From positions 1 through 64,000 of the forward strand of contig NZ_SMKX01000004.1 of NCBI RefSeq assembly GCF_004349055.1: 64,000 nucleotides of DNA, given 5' to 3'. Each line of letters starts with the position of its first letter. The stretch's first letter is position 1. Positions 56,371 to 64,000 of this stretch are shown piece after piece. This DNA is from Kribbella antibiotica. GTDB taxonomy: Bacteria; Actinomycetota; Actinomycetes; Propionibacteriales; Kribbellaceae. The translations under genes and the position numbers were made by a program. The notes under the pieces are model-generated. The model did not search any database. It saw only the letters and a program-made list of their open reading frames with translations, and was not told where the DNA came from.

Positions 56371-56578
56371 GAACGCATCACCGGCCAGAGCCATCGCCGG
56401 TATGCGGAAGGTCACCGGAACGGGCACCGGAGACATCCTCAAGGCCAGCTTCCGTGGCGGGTTCAAGCCGGGCCAGGCGGCCAACAACGCCAAACAAACG
56501 TTCTCGGAGGCCATCATGACACCGAAGAACTGGGGAATCCCGAGCCGGTTCGACCCGGCGAAGTACGCCCCGAAGTAG
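55976..56578 (+). pseudogene. frameshifted C-terminal tip of the Rhs protein
   Basis: About 200 codons in the +1 frame relative to the Rhs gene, with normal codon choice. They begin KVQVFVAKAKVVAKTM and continue directly from KTKIVPIIK of the upstream frame if one A of AAAG at 55972-55975 is removed. A glycine-zipper membrane-like stretch (ASGLLAGVVVGLACGPA, LVGMAAGGVIGAGLNSG) is followed by about 80 polar residues ending IPSRFDPAKYAPK. It could start on its own at ATG 56006, but no ribosome site is obvious. No immunity gene follows. Confidence 0.75.
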
Positions 56579-56592
56579 CAGTCCTGCAGTAC

Positions 56593-58572
56593 TCAGCTGA
56601 AACGGTGCTGGAGGTCCTTCGGGGCCTCCAGCACTGCTGCTTTCCCGTCCCCCCACTCGACCGTGAGCGGCGCGCCGGCCACCGTCAGCCCGTCGAGTCT
56701 CAGCTCGGACCACGGCAGCGACGGCGCCGGATTGATCGTCATCGTTCCACCGGGCACATCCGGCTCGATCCCCAGCGCAGCAACGAGAACGGCCACCACC
56801 GATGCAGCGGCCCAGGCTTGCGGACGACACGATCCCGGGTACGGCGTCGGCCGCGTCTCCGCGGTCACCCCGCGGCCGCCGTACAGCTCGGGGAGGCGGT
56901 AGTCGAAGCTCTCGGCGGCCCGGACCAGACCAGCCAGCAATGACGAAGCGACGTCGTCGTGGCCGGTGGCGTACAGGCCTTGGACGGTCATGGCCGTGTC
57001 GTGCGGCCAGATGCTGCCGGTGTGATAGCCGACCGGGTTGAACCGGGACATCTCCGTCGACAGTGTCCGGAGACCGAAGCCGCTGTCGAGATCGGGCGCA
57101 CCGAGAACATCGGCCACGCGCTGTTCTTCGTCTGCGTCGAGGAGGCCGGTCCCGAGGAGATGACCCATGTTCGATGCCCGGCCGACCACGGCGTTCTTGG
57201 CGCCGTCGAGAGCGATCGCCGGGTAGCCGTCCACCCAGAACGCACTGCGGAAGCGCTCCTGGAGCGCCGCGGCCCACAGCCGCCACTCGTCACCGGCCTC
57301 ACCGAAGGCTTCCAACAACTCAGCACCCCGTATGGCGGCTGCATACGCGTAGCCCTGGACTTCGCACAACGCGATCGGAGCCGTGGCGATCGTGCCGTCA
57401 GGCCATTGCACCGAATCGTTCGAGTCCTTCCAGCCCTGGTTGGCCAGGCCGTGACCGGATTCGTCGACGTACTCGAGGAAGCCGTCGCCATCCGGATCCG
57501 CGTAGTCCCGCATCCATTCGAGTGCGCGCCGGACGTTGGGCAGCAGCTCGCGCACCTCATCGGCCGGCATGCCCCAGCGCCAGGCCTTGTGCAGTGTGGT
57601 GATCCACAGCTGGGTCGCGTCGTGCGTCCCGTAGTAGACCGGCGGCAGGACGAAGTCCGTCCCGTGCTCGGCGGCCTCGGCACGGAGCTCGTGCGGGATC
57701 TTGCCGGGCTGCTCGGCGGTGTCGACGTCAACCTTCGTCCCCTGCCAGTTCGCGAGCACTCGCAGCGTGCCGGCCGCGAGCTCCGGATCGACCGGAATCA
57801 GCATTCCCGCGGAGATCAACGAGTCCCGGCCGAACAGGGTCAGGTACCAAGGTGGGCCGGCGGCGAGGTAGCGATCGCCGCCAACTGCCAACTGCAGCGC
57901 CCGAACGTCGTCCAGAGACCGGGCGAACCAGCGCCCAACTCGGTGATCACTACAGTGAACACTCGCGGTGTACAGAATTGTGTTCACCGGTGGGTCGATA
58001 TCGAAGCCGCTCACCGACCGTGGGGCGGAAGCGATCACTTTAATGATCATCGTGAACTTCTCCCCCGGTTCGAGCTGCGCTGTCGCAGTCGGTCCGGGAT
58101 CCAGCTCGGCGGTGACTCGCGCGCCCTCATTCTCCCAGTAGAGACGGCCCAAATCGTCGTACTGGGGGTGCAGAGTGGGCAGTGTCACGGCGCTGCTGTT
58201 GCGCACCTGAACGATGCCCGCGAGATCGGTGCCCAGGGCAACTTCCAGCGCGAACGTCAGCGTCTCCCGGGAGTTGTTTACCAGGGTGATGTGCTCAGTC
58301 ATGCCGTCCCGGCCGACCTCGCGCCGGCGGTAGAGCAACGCGGTCTCTTCCCTGTCGACCTTCGCGACGTACACATGCGTCGACGCGCTCTGCTCATCCA
58401 CCTGCAGCGGAATCGGCTCGACCCCGTCAACGGTGACCACCAGTCTGGACAGCATCCGGCGGTCGCGCGCATACACACCTTCGGTGCCAGAGCCGGTGAT
58501 CTGACCTGAGCGCGGCGACAGAGCCACCCAGGGAGCAGCGAGTGCAGTGACCAAATCGTGCAACTGGGACAT
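56593..58572 (-). CDS. glycogen-debranching-type amylo-alpha-1,6-glucosidase family protein
   Basis: 659 aa. An N-terminal bacterial GDE-type beta-sandwich domain (about 15-210; GTEGVYARDRRMLSRLVV, LYRRREVGRDGMTEHI) is followed by an (alpha/alpha)6 toroid (about 230-600). The toroid contains WYLTLFGRDSLISAGM, GWKDSNDSVQWPDG and NPVGYHTGSIWPHDTAM, with candidate catalytic acids in these segments. No signal peptide, so a cytoplasmic role in alpha-glucan or oligosaccharide breakdown is likely. The 3' end overlaps a terminator hairpin. Confidence 0.85.
   Translation of the reverse strand: MSQLHDLVTALAAPWVALSPRSGQITGSGTEGVYARDRRMLSRLVVTVDGVEPIPLQVDEQSASTHVYVAKVDREETALLYRRREVGRDGMTEHITLVNNSRETLTFALEVALGTDLAGIVQVRNSSAVTLPTLHPQYDDLGRLYWENEGARVTAELDPGPTATAQLEPGEKFTMIIKVIASAPRSVSGFDIDPPVNTILYTASVHCSDHRVGRWFARSLDDVRALQLAVGGDRYLAAGPPWYLTLFGRDSLISAGMLIPVDPELAAGTLRVLANWQGTKVDVDTAEQPGKIPHELRAEAAEHGTDFVLPPVYYGTHDATQLWITTLHKAWRWGMPADEVRELLPNVRRALEWMRDYADPDGDGFLEYVDESGHGLANQGWKDSNDSVQWPDGTIATAPIALCEVQGYAYAAAIRGAELLEAFGEAGDEWRLWAAALQERFRSAFWVDGYPAIALDGAKNAVVGRASNMGHLLGTGLLDADEEQRVADVLGAPDLDSGFGLRTLSTEMSRFNPVGYHTGSIWPHDTAMTVQGLYATGHDDVASSLLAGLVRAAESFDYRLPELYGGRGVTAETRPTPYPGSCRPQAWAAASVVAVLVAALGIEPDVPGGTMTINPAPSLPWSELRLDGLTVAGAPLTVEWGDGKAAVLEAPKDLQHRFS
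56605..56634. terminator. terminator hairpin embedded in the 3' end of the debranching gene
   Basis: GTGCTGGAGG and CCTCCAGCAC form a perfect 10-bp stem around TCCTTCGGGG. It lies 26 nt past the Rhs-tip stop on the plus strand and within the last codons of the minus-strand gene. It probably ends plus-strand transcription. Confidence 0.6.
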
Positions 58573-58614
58573 GCCTCCACCCTAAAGGCGCCCGCCGTAC
58601 GGCAGAGTGTCCAT

Positions 58615-59100
58615 GTGAACACTGCAATGACCGTCCTCGTCGGTGTGGCGATCTTCGTCGGCATCCTCGGCATCGTGATCCCGGTGCTGCCCGGAGCCAT
58701 CCTGAGCCTGGCCGCGATCCTGGTGTGGGCGATCGTGGAACGTAGTGCCACCGGGTGGATCGTGCTGGCCGCGGCCGTGGTCCTGATCGGGGCCAGCCAG
58801 GTGGTCAAGTACATCGTTCCCGAACGGCGGCTCCGCGAGTCCGGCGTACCGCGTCGCTCGATGATCATCGGTGTCCTGCTGGGCATCGTCGGGTTCTTCG
58901 TGATCCCGGTGGTCGGCATGTTCGTCGGCTTCCCGCTCGGCGTCTACGTGTCGGAACGCCAGCGCCTGAAGACCCACACGGCAGCGTGGACCTCCACCAA
59001 GCACGCTCTGCGCGCGACTGGTCTCTCGATCCTGATCGAATTCATCGGTACGGCGCTCGCCGCGGCAGTGTGGTTGGTCGCCGTACTGTTCCTGGTCTGA
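58615..59100 (+). CDS. DUF456 membrane protein
   Basis: 161 aa from the GTG at 58615 (ATG 58627 is the alternative). Four to five membrane spans with the conserved N-terminal VGIFVGILGIVIPVLPG-like stretch (here IFVGILGIVIPVLPGAIL), the central VVGMFVGFPLGVYVSE and the terminal ALRATGLSILIEFIGT. It matches the DUF456 family, whose function is unknown. Transcribed divergently from the debranching gene with about 40 nt between them. Confidence 0.87.
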   Translation: MNTAMTVLVGVAIFVGILGIVIPVLPGAILSLAAILVWAIVERSATGWIVLAAAVVLIGASQVVKYIVPERRLRESGVPRRSMIIGVLLGIVGFFVIPVVGMFVGFPLGVYVSERQRLKTHTAAWTSTKHALRATGLSILIEFIGTALAAAVWLVAVLFLV

Positions 59101-59163
59101 TTGCCAGGGTTTTCTCAGCCGCACCGGAGCCTCGTCTCAGGCCTGCGAGGGAGTCTGGACCGC

Positions 59164-59703
59164 ATGGCAATGTTCAGAAATCTCTCAGCCAAACGCTGGC
59201 GCATCGCAGGCACCATCGCCGCCGTCGCCGTCACCACCACGGCAGGCGGTGTCGCCTGGGCCGCAACCAGCGCCGACCCGCCCCCGACCGCCGCACCGTC
59301 CACTCCTGGTGAGCAGCCGGCCGGTCCTAGCAAGGGCCCGGGCGGAGGTCCTGGCGGTCCCGGCAGGTTCTTCGGCCAGGGCGGCGCGCTGCACGGCGAG
59401 TTCGTCGTGAAGAAGGAGGGCGGCGGCTACCAGACCGTGGCCACCCAGACCGGCGAGGTCACCGCGGTCAGCAAGGACTCCATCACTCTCAAGAGCGAAG
59501 ACGGCTACAGCCGCACCTACACACTGACCGAGGACACGCTGGTCAACGCAGCCCGCGACGGCATCGACGATGTCAAGACCGGTAACAAGGTCACCGTTTC
59601 CGCCATCGTCGCCGACGGCAAGGCCACCGCCAGCAGCGTCAACGACGGCACGGTTCGCAAGGCAGCGGGCGAAAAGTGGGGCTTCCACCGGGGTCCGCGC
59701 TAA
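59164..59703 (+). CDS. exported DUF5666-like protein
   Basis: 179 aa from the ATG at 59164, with GGGAG 8 nt upstream. A signal peptide or anchor (RIAGTIAAVAVTTTAGGVAWA) precedes a low-complexity Pro/Gly linker (PSKGPGGGPGGPGRFFGQGG). A small OB-like domain follows (TQTGEVTAVSKDSITLKS, then YSRTYTLTEDTLV and TGNKVTVSAIVADGKA), the pattern of DUF5666 proteins. Function unknown. It sits 65 nt upstream of a two-component system and may be its target or a co-regulated envelope component. Confidence 0.75.
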   Translation: MAMFRNLSAKRWRIAGTIAAVAVTTTAGGVAWAATSADPPPTAAPSTPGEQPAGPSKGPGGGPGGPGRFFGQGGALHGEFVVKKEGGGYQTVATQTGEVTAVSKDSITLKSEDGYSRTYTLTEDTLVNAARDGIDDVKTGNKVTVSAIVADGKATASSVNDGTVRKAAGEKWGFHRGPR

Positions 59704-59768
59704 AGACTCACAGCGGATTGCCAGGAATCTGCCAGGGTCACCATGGGTAACAGCGGCAGACTGTGGGC

Positions 59769-60470
59769 ATGAGCCCGCATCTCCTGGTGGTCGACGACGA
59801 GCCGAACATCGTCGAACTGCTGTCCGCGAGCCTGCGCTTCGCAGGGTACGACGTGTCCACGGCCAGCCACGGCGCCGAAGCGCTCCGCAAAGCGCGGGAG
59901 GTGCAACCCGACCTGGTCGTACTGGACGTGATGATGCCCGGCCTGGACGGGTTCGAGGTGGTCCGGCGGTTGCGGGGTGAGGATCGGCATGTGCCGGTGT
60001 TGTTCCTCACCGCACGCGACGCCGTCGAGGACAAGGTCCTCGGGCTGCAGACCGGCGGCGACGACTACGTCACCAAGCCCTTCAGCCTGGACGAACTGGT
60101 CGCCCGCGTCCGCGCCCTGCTGCGCCGCTCCGGTCACCGCGAGCAGACCGCGACAGAGTCCGCCGTACTGCGATATGCCGATCTCGAGCTCAACGAGGAC
60201 AGCTACGAGGTCTTCAAGTCGGGCGAGGCGGTGCAGTTGTCGCTGACCGAGTTCAAGCTGCTGCGGTGCTTGCTGGAGAACGCGGAGCGCGTGATGTCGA
60301 AAGGCCAGATCCTGACCGCGGTCTGGAACTACGACTTCGCCGGCGACGCGGGCGTGGTCGAGTCCTACATGTCGTATCTTCGCCGTAAGGTCGACACCGG
60401 CGACCAAAAGCTGCTCCACACCGTCCGCGGGGTCGGCTACGTCCTACGCACCCCGCGAGGTCCCAGCTGA
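59769..60470 (+). CDS. OmpR-family response regulator
   Basis: 233 aa from the ATG at 59769 (a GTG two codons earlier is possible). The receiver has VVDDEPNIVELL, phospho-acceptor Asp in LVVLDVMMPGLDG, and Lys in DDYVTKPFS. The C-terminal winged helix is LTEFKLLRCLLENAERVMSK through YLRRKVDTGD and VRGVGYVLRTP. The TGA shares a base with the ATG of the kinase gene, so the pair is coupled. It resembles the PrrA/TcrA type of actinobacterial regulators. Confidence 0.93.
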   Translation: MSPHLLVVDDEPNIVELLSASLRFAGYDVSTASHGAEALRKAREVQPDLVVLDVMMPGLDGFEVVRRLRGEDRHVPVLFLTARDAVEDKVLGLQTGGDDYVTKPFSLDELVARVRALLRRSGHREQTATESAVLRYADLELNEDSYEVFKSGEAVQLSLTEFKLLRCLLENAERVMSKGQILTAVWNYDFAGDAGVVESYMSYLRRKVDTGDQKLLHTVRGVGYVLRTPRGPS

Positions 60471-61957
60471 TGCTCAACCACCGTAGATTCACCGAGCGCT
60501 ATCCGCTCCGGGTCACCATCGTCGTAGTACTGCTGACGCTGGTGGCACTCGCCCTGGTCGGCTCCGGGGTCGTCGCAACCACCATCCTGCGCGGCTACCT
60601 GGTCGACAAGGTGGACACTCAGCTGTCACAGGTTGCAACACCCTTCGCGAACGGCCGTGGCGGGCCCTTCGGCAACGGCGGGCCAGGCAAGGGACGGCCG
60701 CTTCCCAGCCAGTTCCTGGTCCAGCTCAACCTGCCGAACGGCAGCCCCGTCCCTACCGGGCCTTTTCGGGCGCCGCTCCGGGAGGGCGAGGTTCCGCCGA
60801 AACTGCCTGCCCTCGACGTCGACCAGATCCGCGCGTTGAAGGGCAAGCCGTTCAACGTAGCCGCAGTCTCCGGCAGCGACACCTGGCGGGTCCTCGCGGT
60901 GCCGCTCGACGACAACTCCGGGTCGGTCATGGTCGCTCAGAACCTGCATGACGTCGATCGAACCGTGCAGCGGCTCGTGGGCATTCAGGCTGCCGCGGGG
61001 CTCATCCTGCTGGTGCTACTTGCCGGCGTCGGCACCTACGTCGTACGGCGAAGCCTGCGCGGACTCGAAGATGTCGAGCACACCGCGGTCGCCATCGCCG
61101 GTGGTGATCTCGGCCGGCGGATCCCGGAGCGCGACCCTCGGACCGAGGTCGGCCGGCTGTCGCTCGCGCTGAATCAGATGCTCGTCCAGATCGAGAACGC
61201 CTTCGCCCAGCGCACCGCCTCCGAGTTCGCAGCTCGGATCTCCGAGGAGACTGCCCGTCGATCCGAGGAGGACGCGAAGCAGTCCGAGGACCGCATGCGG
61301 CGATTCGTGGCGGACGCCTCCCATGAACTCCGCACTCCCCTGACGTCGATCCGCGGGTTCGCCGAGCTCAGCCGCCAACGCGGTGTAGTCGAGCCGGATG
61401 TGATGAAGCGGATCGAGGACGAGGCCAAGCGGATGGGGCTGCTCGTCGACGACCTGCTACTGCTCGCTCGCCTCGACCAGCAGCGGCCGCTGCAGCTGGA
61501 GGCGGTCGACCTCCTGCCCGTCGCCGCTGATGCACTGCACAACGCGCAGGCCATGCAGCCCGAACGCAACATCTCGCTGAAGATCCTGCCCGACTCCGAA
61601 GCCCCCGTCGTACCGGGTGATGAAGCGCGTCTCCGCCAGGTCCTCGGGAATCTCATCAGCAACGCGCTGCACCACACCCCCGTCGACGCGCCGATTCTCG
61701 TCTCGGTCGGGACGCGCGGGCGCGACGCCGTACTGGAGGTCAGCGATACCGGTCCAGGCCTCACGCCGGAGCAGAAGGCTCGCGTGTTCGAACGCTTCTA
61801 CCGAGCCGACTCGGCCCGAACCCGTACGACGGGCGGCTCCGGACTCGGCCTGTCGATCGTCGCCGCGCTGGTCGCCGCGCACGCTGGGCGGGTGATCGTC
61901 ACCGATACCGAACCGCACGGCGCGACGTTCACCGTCCTGCTGCCGCTGCCCAGCTAG
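60470..61957 (+). CDS. HAMP-containing sensor histidine kinase
   Basis: 495 aa. Two spans (about 15-40 and 166-190) flank an extracytoplasmic domain rich in Gly/Pro. The HAMP domain follows (RRSLRGLEDVEHTAVAIAGGDL), then HisKA with DASHELRTPLTSIRGFAELS and an HATPase domain (NLISNALHHTP, EVSDTGPGL, GGSGLGLSIVAALVAAHAG). It phosphorylates the preceding OmpR-type regulator. Its last 29 bases overlap the end of the converging LysR gene. Confidence 0.93.
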   Translation: MLNHRRFTERYPLRVTIVVVLLTLVALALVGSGVVATTILRGYLVDKVDTQLSQVATPFANGRGGPFGNGGPGKGRPLPSQFLVQLNLPNGSPVPTGPFRAPLREGEVPPKLPALDVDQIRALKGKPFNVAAVSGSDTWRVLAVPLDDNSGSVMVAQNLHDVDRTVQRLVGIQAAAGLILLVLLAGVGTYVVRRSLRGLEDVEHTAVAIAGGDLGRRIPERDPRTEVGRLSLALNQMLVQIENAFAQRTASEFAARISEETARRSEEDAKQSEDRMRRFVADASHELRTPLTSIRGFAELSRQRGVVEPDVMKRIEDEAKRMGLLVDDLLLLARLDQQRPLQLEAVDLLPVAADALHNAQAMQPERNISLKILPDSEAPVVPGDEARLRQVLGNLISNALHHTPVDAPILVSVGTRGRDAVLEVSDTGPGLTPEQKARVFERFYRADSARTRTTGGSGLGLSIVAALVAAHAGRVIVTDTEPHGATFTVLLPLPS

Positions 61958-62837
61958 CCGAAACCTCGGCGGCGATCTCGCGGGAGATCTCGATCGCTCG
62001 CACAGCCAGTGGCGACTGCGCTGCGTTGGCCGGCCAGTGGAGGTAGATGCCACGGGTCGGCGCCGGCTCCAGAGGATGCAGAGCGAGCCGCTTGTCGGAG
62101 CGCGCATCGGCGCCGTACAGGGCGAGCCAGGGCAGCGCCGTCCAGCCCAACCCGGCTCGGACCATCGACAGGATCGTCTCGTTGCCAGGAGTGCGGAACG
62201 CGATCTCCGGACGCGCGCCCGCCGCAACGGCCGGCTCCATCCACACCTGGTCGCACGTCTCGTGACAGCCAATCATCGGTCGGCCGTCCAGCGCGGTCAG
62301 GGCAACCGGCCCGGCCGGGAGGTCGCCGGGGCGTGCCACCAACAGATACGGGTCGTCGACCAGTCTGAGTTGCTCGACGCCATCGTCGAGCGGACGGTCG
62401 TAGAACAGCAGATCGAGGTCACCGATCTGTGGCGTTTCGGCCGGCATATCGATCAGCTTGATCTCGCAGCCGGGCTGCTCGGCACGCAGCCGGCCGATGA
62501 GCGGCGGCAGGATGACGTGGGACACGCTCTGGAAAGTGCCGATGTCGATCCGCCCACCGCCGGCCTTGAAGCGGTCGATGGCATCGGAGAGCGCGTCTGC
62601 TTTGGCCAGCAACTCGCGTCCCTGCTCAAGCACCACACTGCCCAGCGGCGTCAGCCGGACCGGCCGCGGACCGCCTGGCCGCTCGAAGAGCGCTCCCCCG
62701 ACGGACCTCTCCAACCCGGCCACCTGCTGGCTGATCGTCGATTGCGTGTAGCCGAGGCGGGCGGCCGCGCGACCGAACGTGCCCTCCTCGACGATGGCAG
62801 CCATCGTCACCAGGTGCCGTAGTTCCACGTCGACCAT
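61929..62837 (-). CDS. LysR-family transcriptional regulator
   Basis: 302 aa from the ATG at 62837. The N-terminal winged helix is LRHLVTMAAIVEEGTFGRAAARLGYTQSTISQQVAGLERSVG, split as AAIVEEGTFGRAAARLGY and TQSTISQQVAGLE. A type 2 periplasmic-binding-fold effector domain makes up the rest (IDIGTFQSVSHVILPPLIGRL, then DLDLLFYDRPL). It is divergent from an MFS gene and an 8-bp inverted repeat lies between them, the classic LysR arrangement. The inducer is unknown. Confidence 0.92.
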   Translation of the reverse strand: MVDVELRHLVTMAAIVEEGTFGRAAARLGYTQSTISQQVAGLERSVGGALFERPGGPRPVRLTPLGSVVLEQGRELLAKADALSDAIDRFKAGGGRIDIGTFQSVSHVILPPLIGRLRAEQPGCEIKLIDMPAETPQIGDLDLLFYDRPLDDGVEQLRLVDDPYLLVARPGDLPAGPVALTALDGRPMIGCHETCDQVWMEPAVAAGARPEIAFRTPGNETILSMVRAGLGWTALPWLALYGADARSDKRLALHPLEPAPTRGIYLHWPANAAQSPLAVRAIEISREIAAEVSASWAAAAGR

Positions 62838-62855
62838 GATTTGACTATAGACCAG

Positions 62856-62884
62856 AGCGATTGCCTTGATCGGAAACAATCGCT
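62856..62884. promoter_or_regulatory. probable LysR operator between LysR and MFS genes
   Basis: AGCGATTG and CAATCGCT form a perfect 8-bp inverted repeat separated by 13 nt, in the 82-nt gap between the divergent starts. It is the only clear dyad there. Confidence 0.6.
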
Positions 62885-62919
62885 TTTCACGATGTCCTCG
62901 CGGCTCTAGCGTCGAAGAC

Positions 62920-64000
62920 ATGACAACCAGGTTGGTACGTGGACTGATGGCCACCCGCTTCGTGAGCCAAGCCGGTGGTGTGGCGAAGTCGTTCCTGGTC
63001 CTCTACCTGACCCAGGAACGCGGGATCTCACCGACGACGGCCGGTGCGGTGATCGCGATGATCGGTGTCGGCGACATCGCTTCCCAGCTGCTCGGCGGTT
63101 GGCTGAGCGACCGGATCGGGCGTCGCCGGACGATGCTGATCGGCTTCCTGGGCGGAGCTGCCGCCTTGATCGCGCTCGGCGCGGCGACCGCTCTCCCGGC
63201 AATCTGCACGGCGGCGCTCGGTGTGGGCCTGATGGGAGAGCTTTTCCGGCCGGTCAGCTCGGCCGCAGTGGCCGATTTGCCTCCCCAGGAACGATTGTCA
63301 GCCTTTGGCCTGCTGTTCTGGGCGGCGAATGTCGGCTCCACGGTCGCCACAGTGGCTGCTGGAGTCCTTGTCCGGCAGGGATATGGGCTCCTGTTCTGGG
63401 TCAACGCCGGCGCTGCGCTCGTGGCAGCGATGATCGTCTGGTGCTGCGTCCCTGAGACCCGGCCGGTGCGCTCAGCTGAGCCCCGGCGAGCGCTGTTGCC
63501 CGTCCTACTGCGCGACCCGGTGATGGTCGCCATGACAGCAATCCACATCGTGTACTTCGCCATGTTCGTGCAGGTGTTCTCAACACTCCCGCTCATCATG
63601 GCCGGCGACGGGCTCGGCCCCGCCAAGTACGCCGCAGTGCTCGCACTGAACGGAATAGTGATCATCACGGTCCAGCCGCTCGCGGTCCGCCTGCTCAAGG
63701 GCCGCGACACCGCAACTGCTCTGGCCGTCTCCATGCTCCTGGCCGGCATCGGCGGTGGGCTGACTGCCGTCGTACAGGGTGGTGCTGGTTATGCCACCGC
63801 AATCCTGCTGTGGACGCTCGGCCAGATCGGTGTCTCGGTCCTGTTCGGCGCCACCTTCGCCAGCCTCGCCCCACCCGACCTCCGCGGCCGCTACATGGGC
63901 GTCGCCAACGCCACCTGGAGCGTCGGCGCCGTACTGGGCCCCCTGCTCGGTACGGCGCTCCTGGCACACGCCGGCCGCACCACCCTCTGGCTGGTCAGCT
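62920..64000 (+). CDS. MFS transporter, 3' end beyond the window
   Basis: 360 codons from the ATG at 62920 run open to the window end. At least ten spans are present. The loop 2-3 motif is GGWLSDRIGRRRTMLIGFLGG, split here as GGWLSDRIGRR and RTMLIGFLGG, and a related loop near codon 320 is PPDLRGRYMGVANATWSVG. It belongs to the 12-span drug-efflux type (DHA1-like). The LysR gene next door probably controls it. The C-terminus is missing. Confidence 0.88.
   Translation, partial: MTTRLVRGLMATRFVSQAGGVAKSFLVLYLTQERGISPTTAGAVIAMIGVGDIASQLLGGWLSDRIGRRRTMLIGFLGGAAALIALGAATALPAICTAALGVGLMGELFRPVSSAAVADLPPQERLSAFGLLFWAANVGSTVATVAAGVLVRQGYGLLFWVNAGAALVAAMIVWCCVPETRPVRSAEPRRALLPVLLRDPVMVAMTAIHIVYFAMFVQVFSTLPLIMAGDGLGPAKYAAVLALNGIVIITVQPLAVRLLKGRDTATALAVSMLLAGIGGGLTAVVQGGAGYATAILLWTLGQIGVSVLFGATFASLAPPDLRGRYMGVANATWSVGAVLGPLLGTALLAHAGRTTLWLVS

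Noticed and set aside
51808..56517. Very long minus-strand open frame (1569 codons) opposite the Rhs gene
   Set aside because: It is the shadow of a real, codon-biased gene in a GC-rich genome. The translation is Val/Gly/Arg/Leu-rich with no domains, while the plus-strand frame has Rhs motifs.

Overview
The window is 64 kb of very GC-rich, gene-dense chromosome. It uses GTG and TTG starts freely and has many 1-4 nt stop/start overlaps. Gene content (topoisomerase IV, a DUF7455 protein beside parE, DUF5998, LprG-type lipoprotein, F420-type split-barrel protein, LuxR and OmpR two-component systems, actinobacterial Rhs/FG-GAP secreted proteins) points to Actinomycetota. My best guess is a Kribbella-like or Nocardioidaceae-like member, from gene content and word usage only. 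No rRNA, tRNA or CRISPR array was recognised.

Layout. 1-10 kb: partial DUF4185 gene; an AbiEi/DUF559-like gene bracketed by two 106-bp inverted-repeat elements; tdk-sse; secreted subtilase; AlkP-type phosphatase with DUF5998; FtsX-type ABC exporter; LD-carboxypeptidase. 10.1-11.0 kb: a gene-free foldback element with about 190-bp inverted arms. 11-20 kb: P1 peptidase, DUF2087 regulator, a structured intergenic region, a Pat-like protein acetyltransferase near an AMP-forming acyl-CoA synthetase that carries the Pat target motif, a subtilase 3' remnant, and a FetB-like permease. 20-25.6 kb: small oxidoreductase and CoA-binding proteins, then a NarL-type two-component system divergent from a second FtsX-type ABC exporter. 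25.6-32.8 kb: parC, an LprG-like lipoprotein coupled to an MFS exporter, a sucrase/ferredoxin-like protein coupled to a beta-carbonic anhydrase, and an exported carbonic anhydrase. 32.9-34.9 kb: secreted pyroglutamyl-peptidase-like protein with the catalytic Cys replaced by Ser, and a HAD phosphatase.

35.2-43.1 kb is the most distinctive block. It is a six-gene, tightly coupled poly-gamma-glutamate (PGA/capsule) type operon: a twin-HAMP membrane sensor with no output domain, PgsB/CapB ligase, PgsC/CapC, an NlpC/P60-fold protein whose catalytic Cys and His are both replaced, a membrane-anchored protein with a histidine-rich hydrolase-like pattern, and a double-sized PgsA/CapA. An octamer (GTACGGCG or its complement) that occurs about 0.8 times per kb elsewhere is absent from these 7.9 kb, which suggests acquisition. 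The likely product is an extracellular or wall-linked polyglutamate, with a non-cleaving NlpC/P60 homologue and the hydrolase-like protein acting at the surface.

43.1-64 kb: parE, DUF7455, a divergent pair of giant secreted proteins (FG-GAP/ricin lectin and Rhs), the Rhs gene with an apparent +1 frameshift before its C-terminal tip, a glycogen-debranching-type glycosidase, DUF456, an exported DUF5666-like protein next to an OmpR-type two-component system, and a LysR regulator divergent from an MFS exporter that runs off the end.
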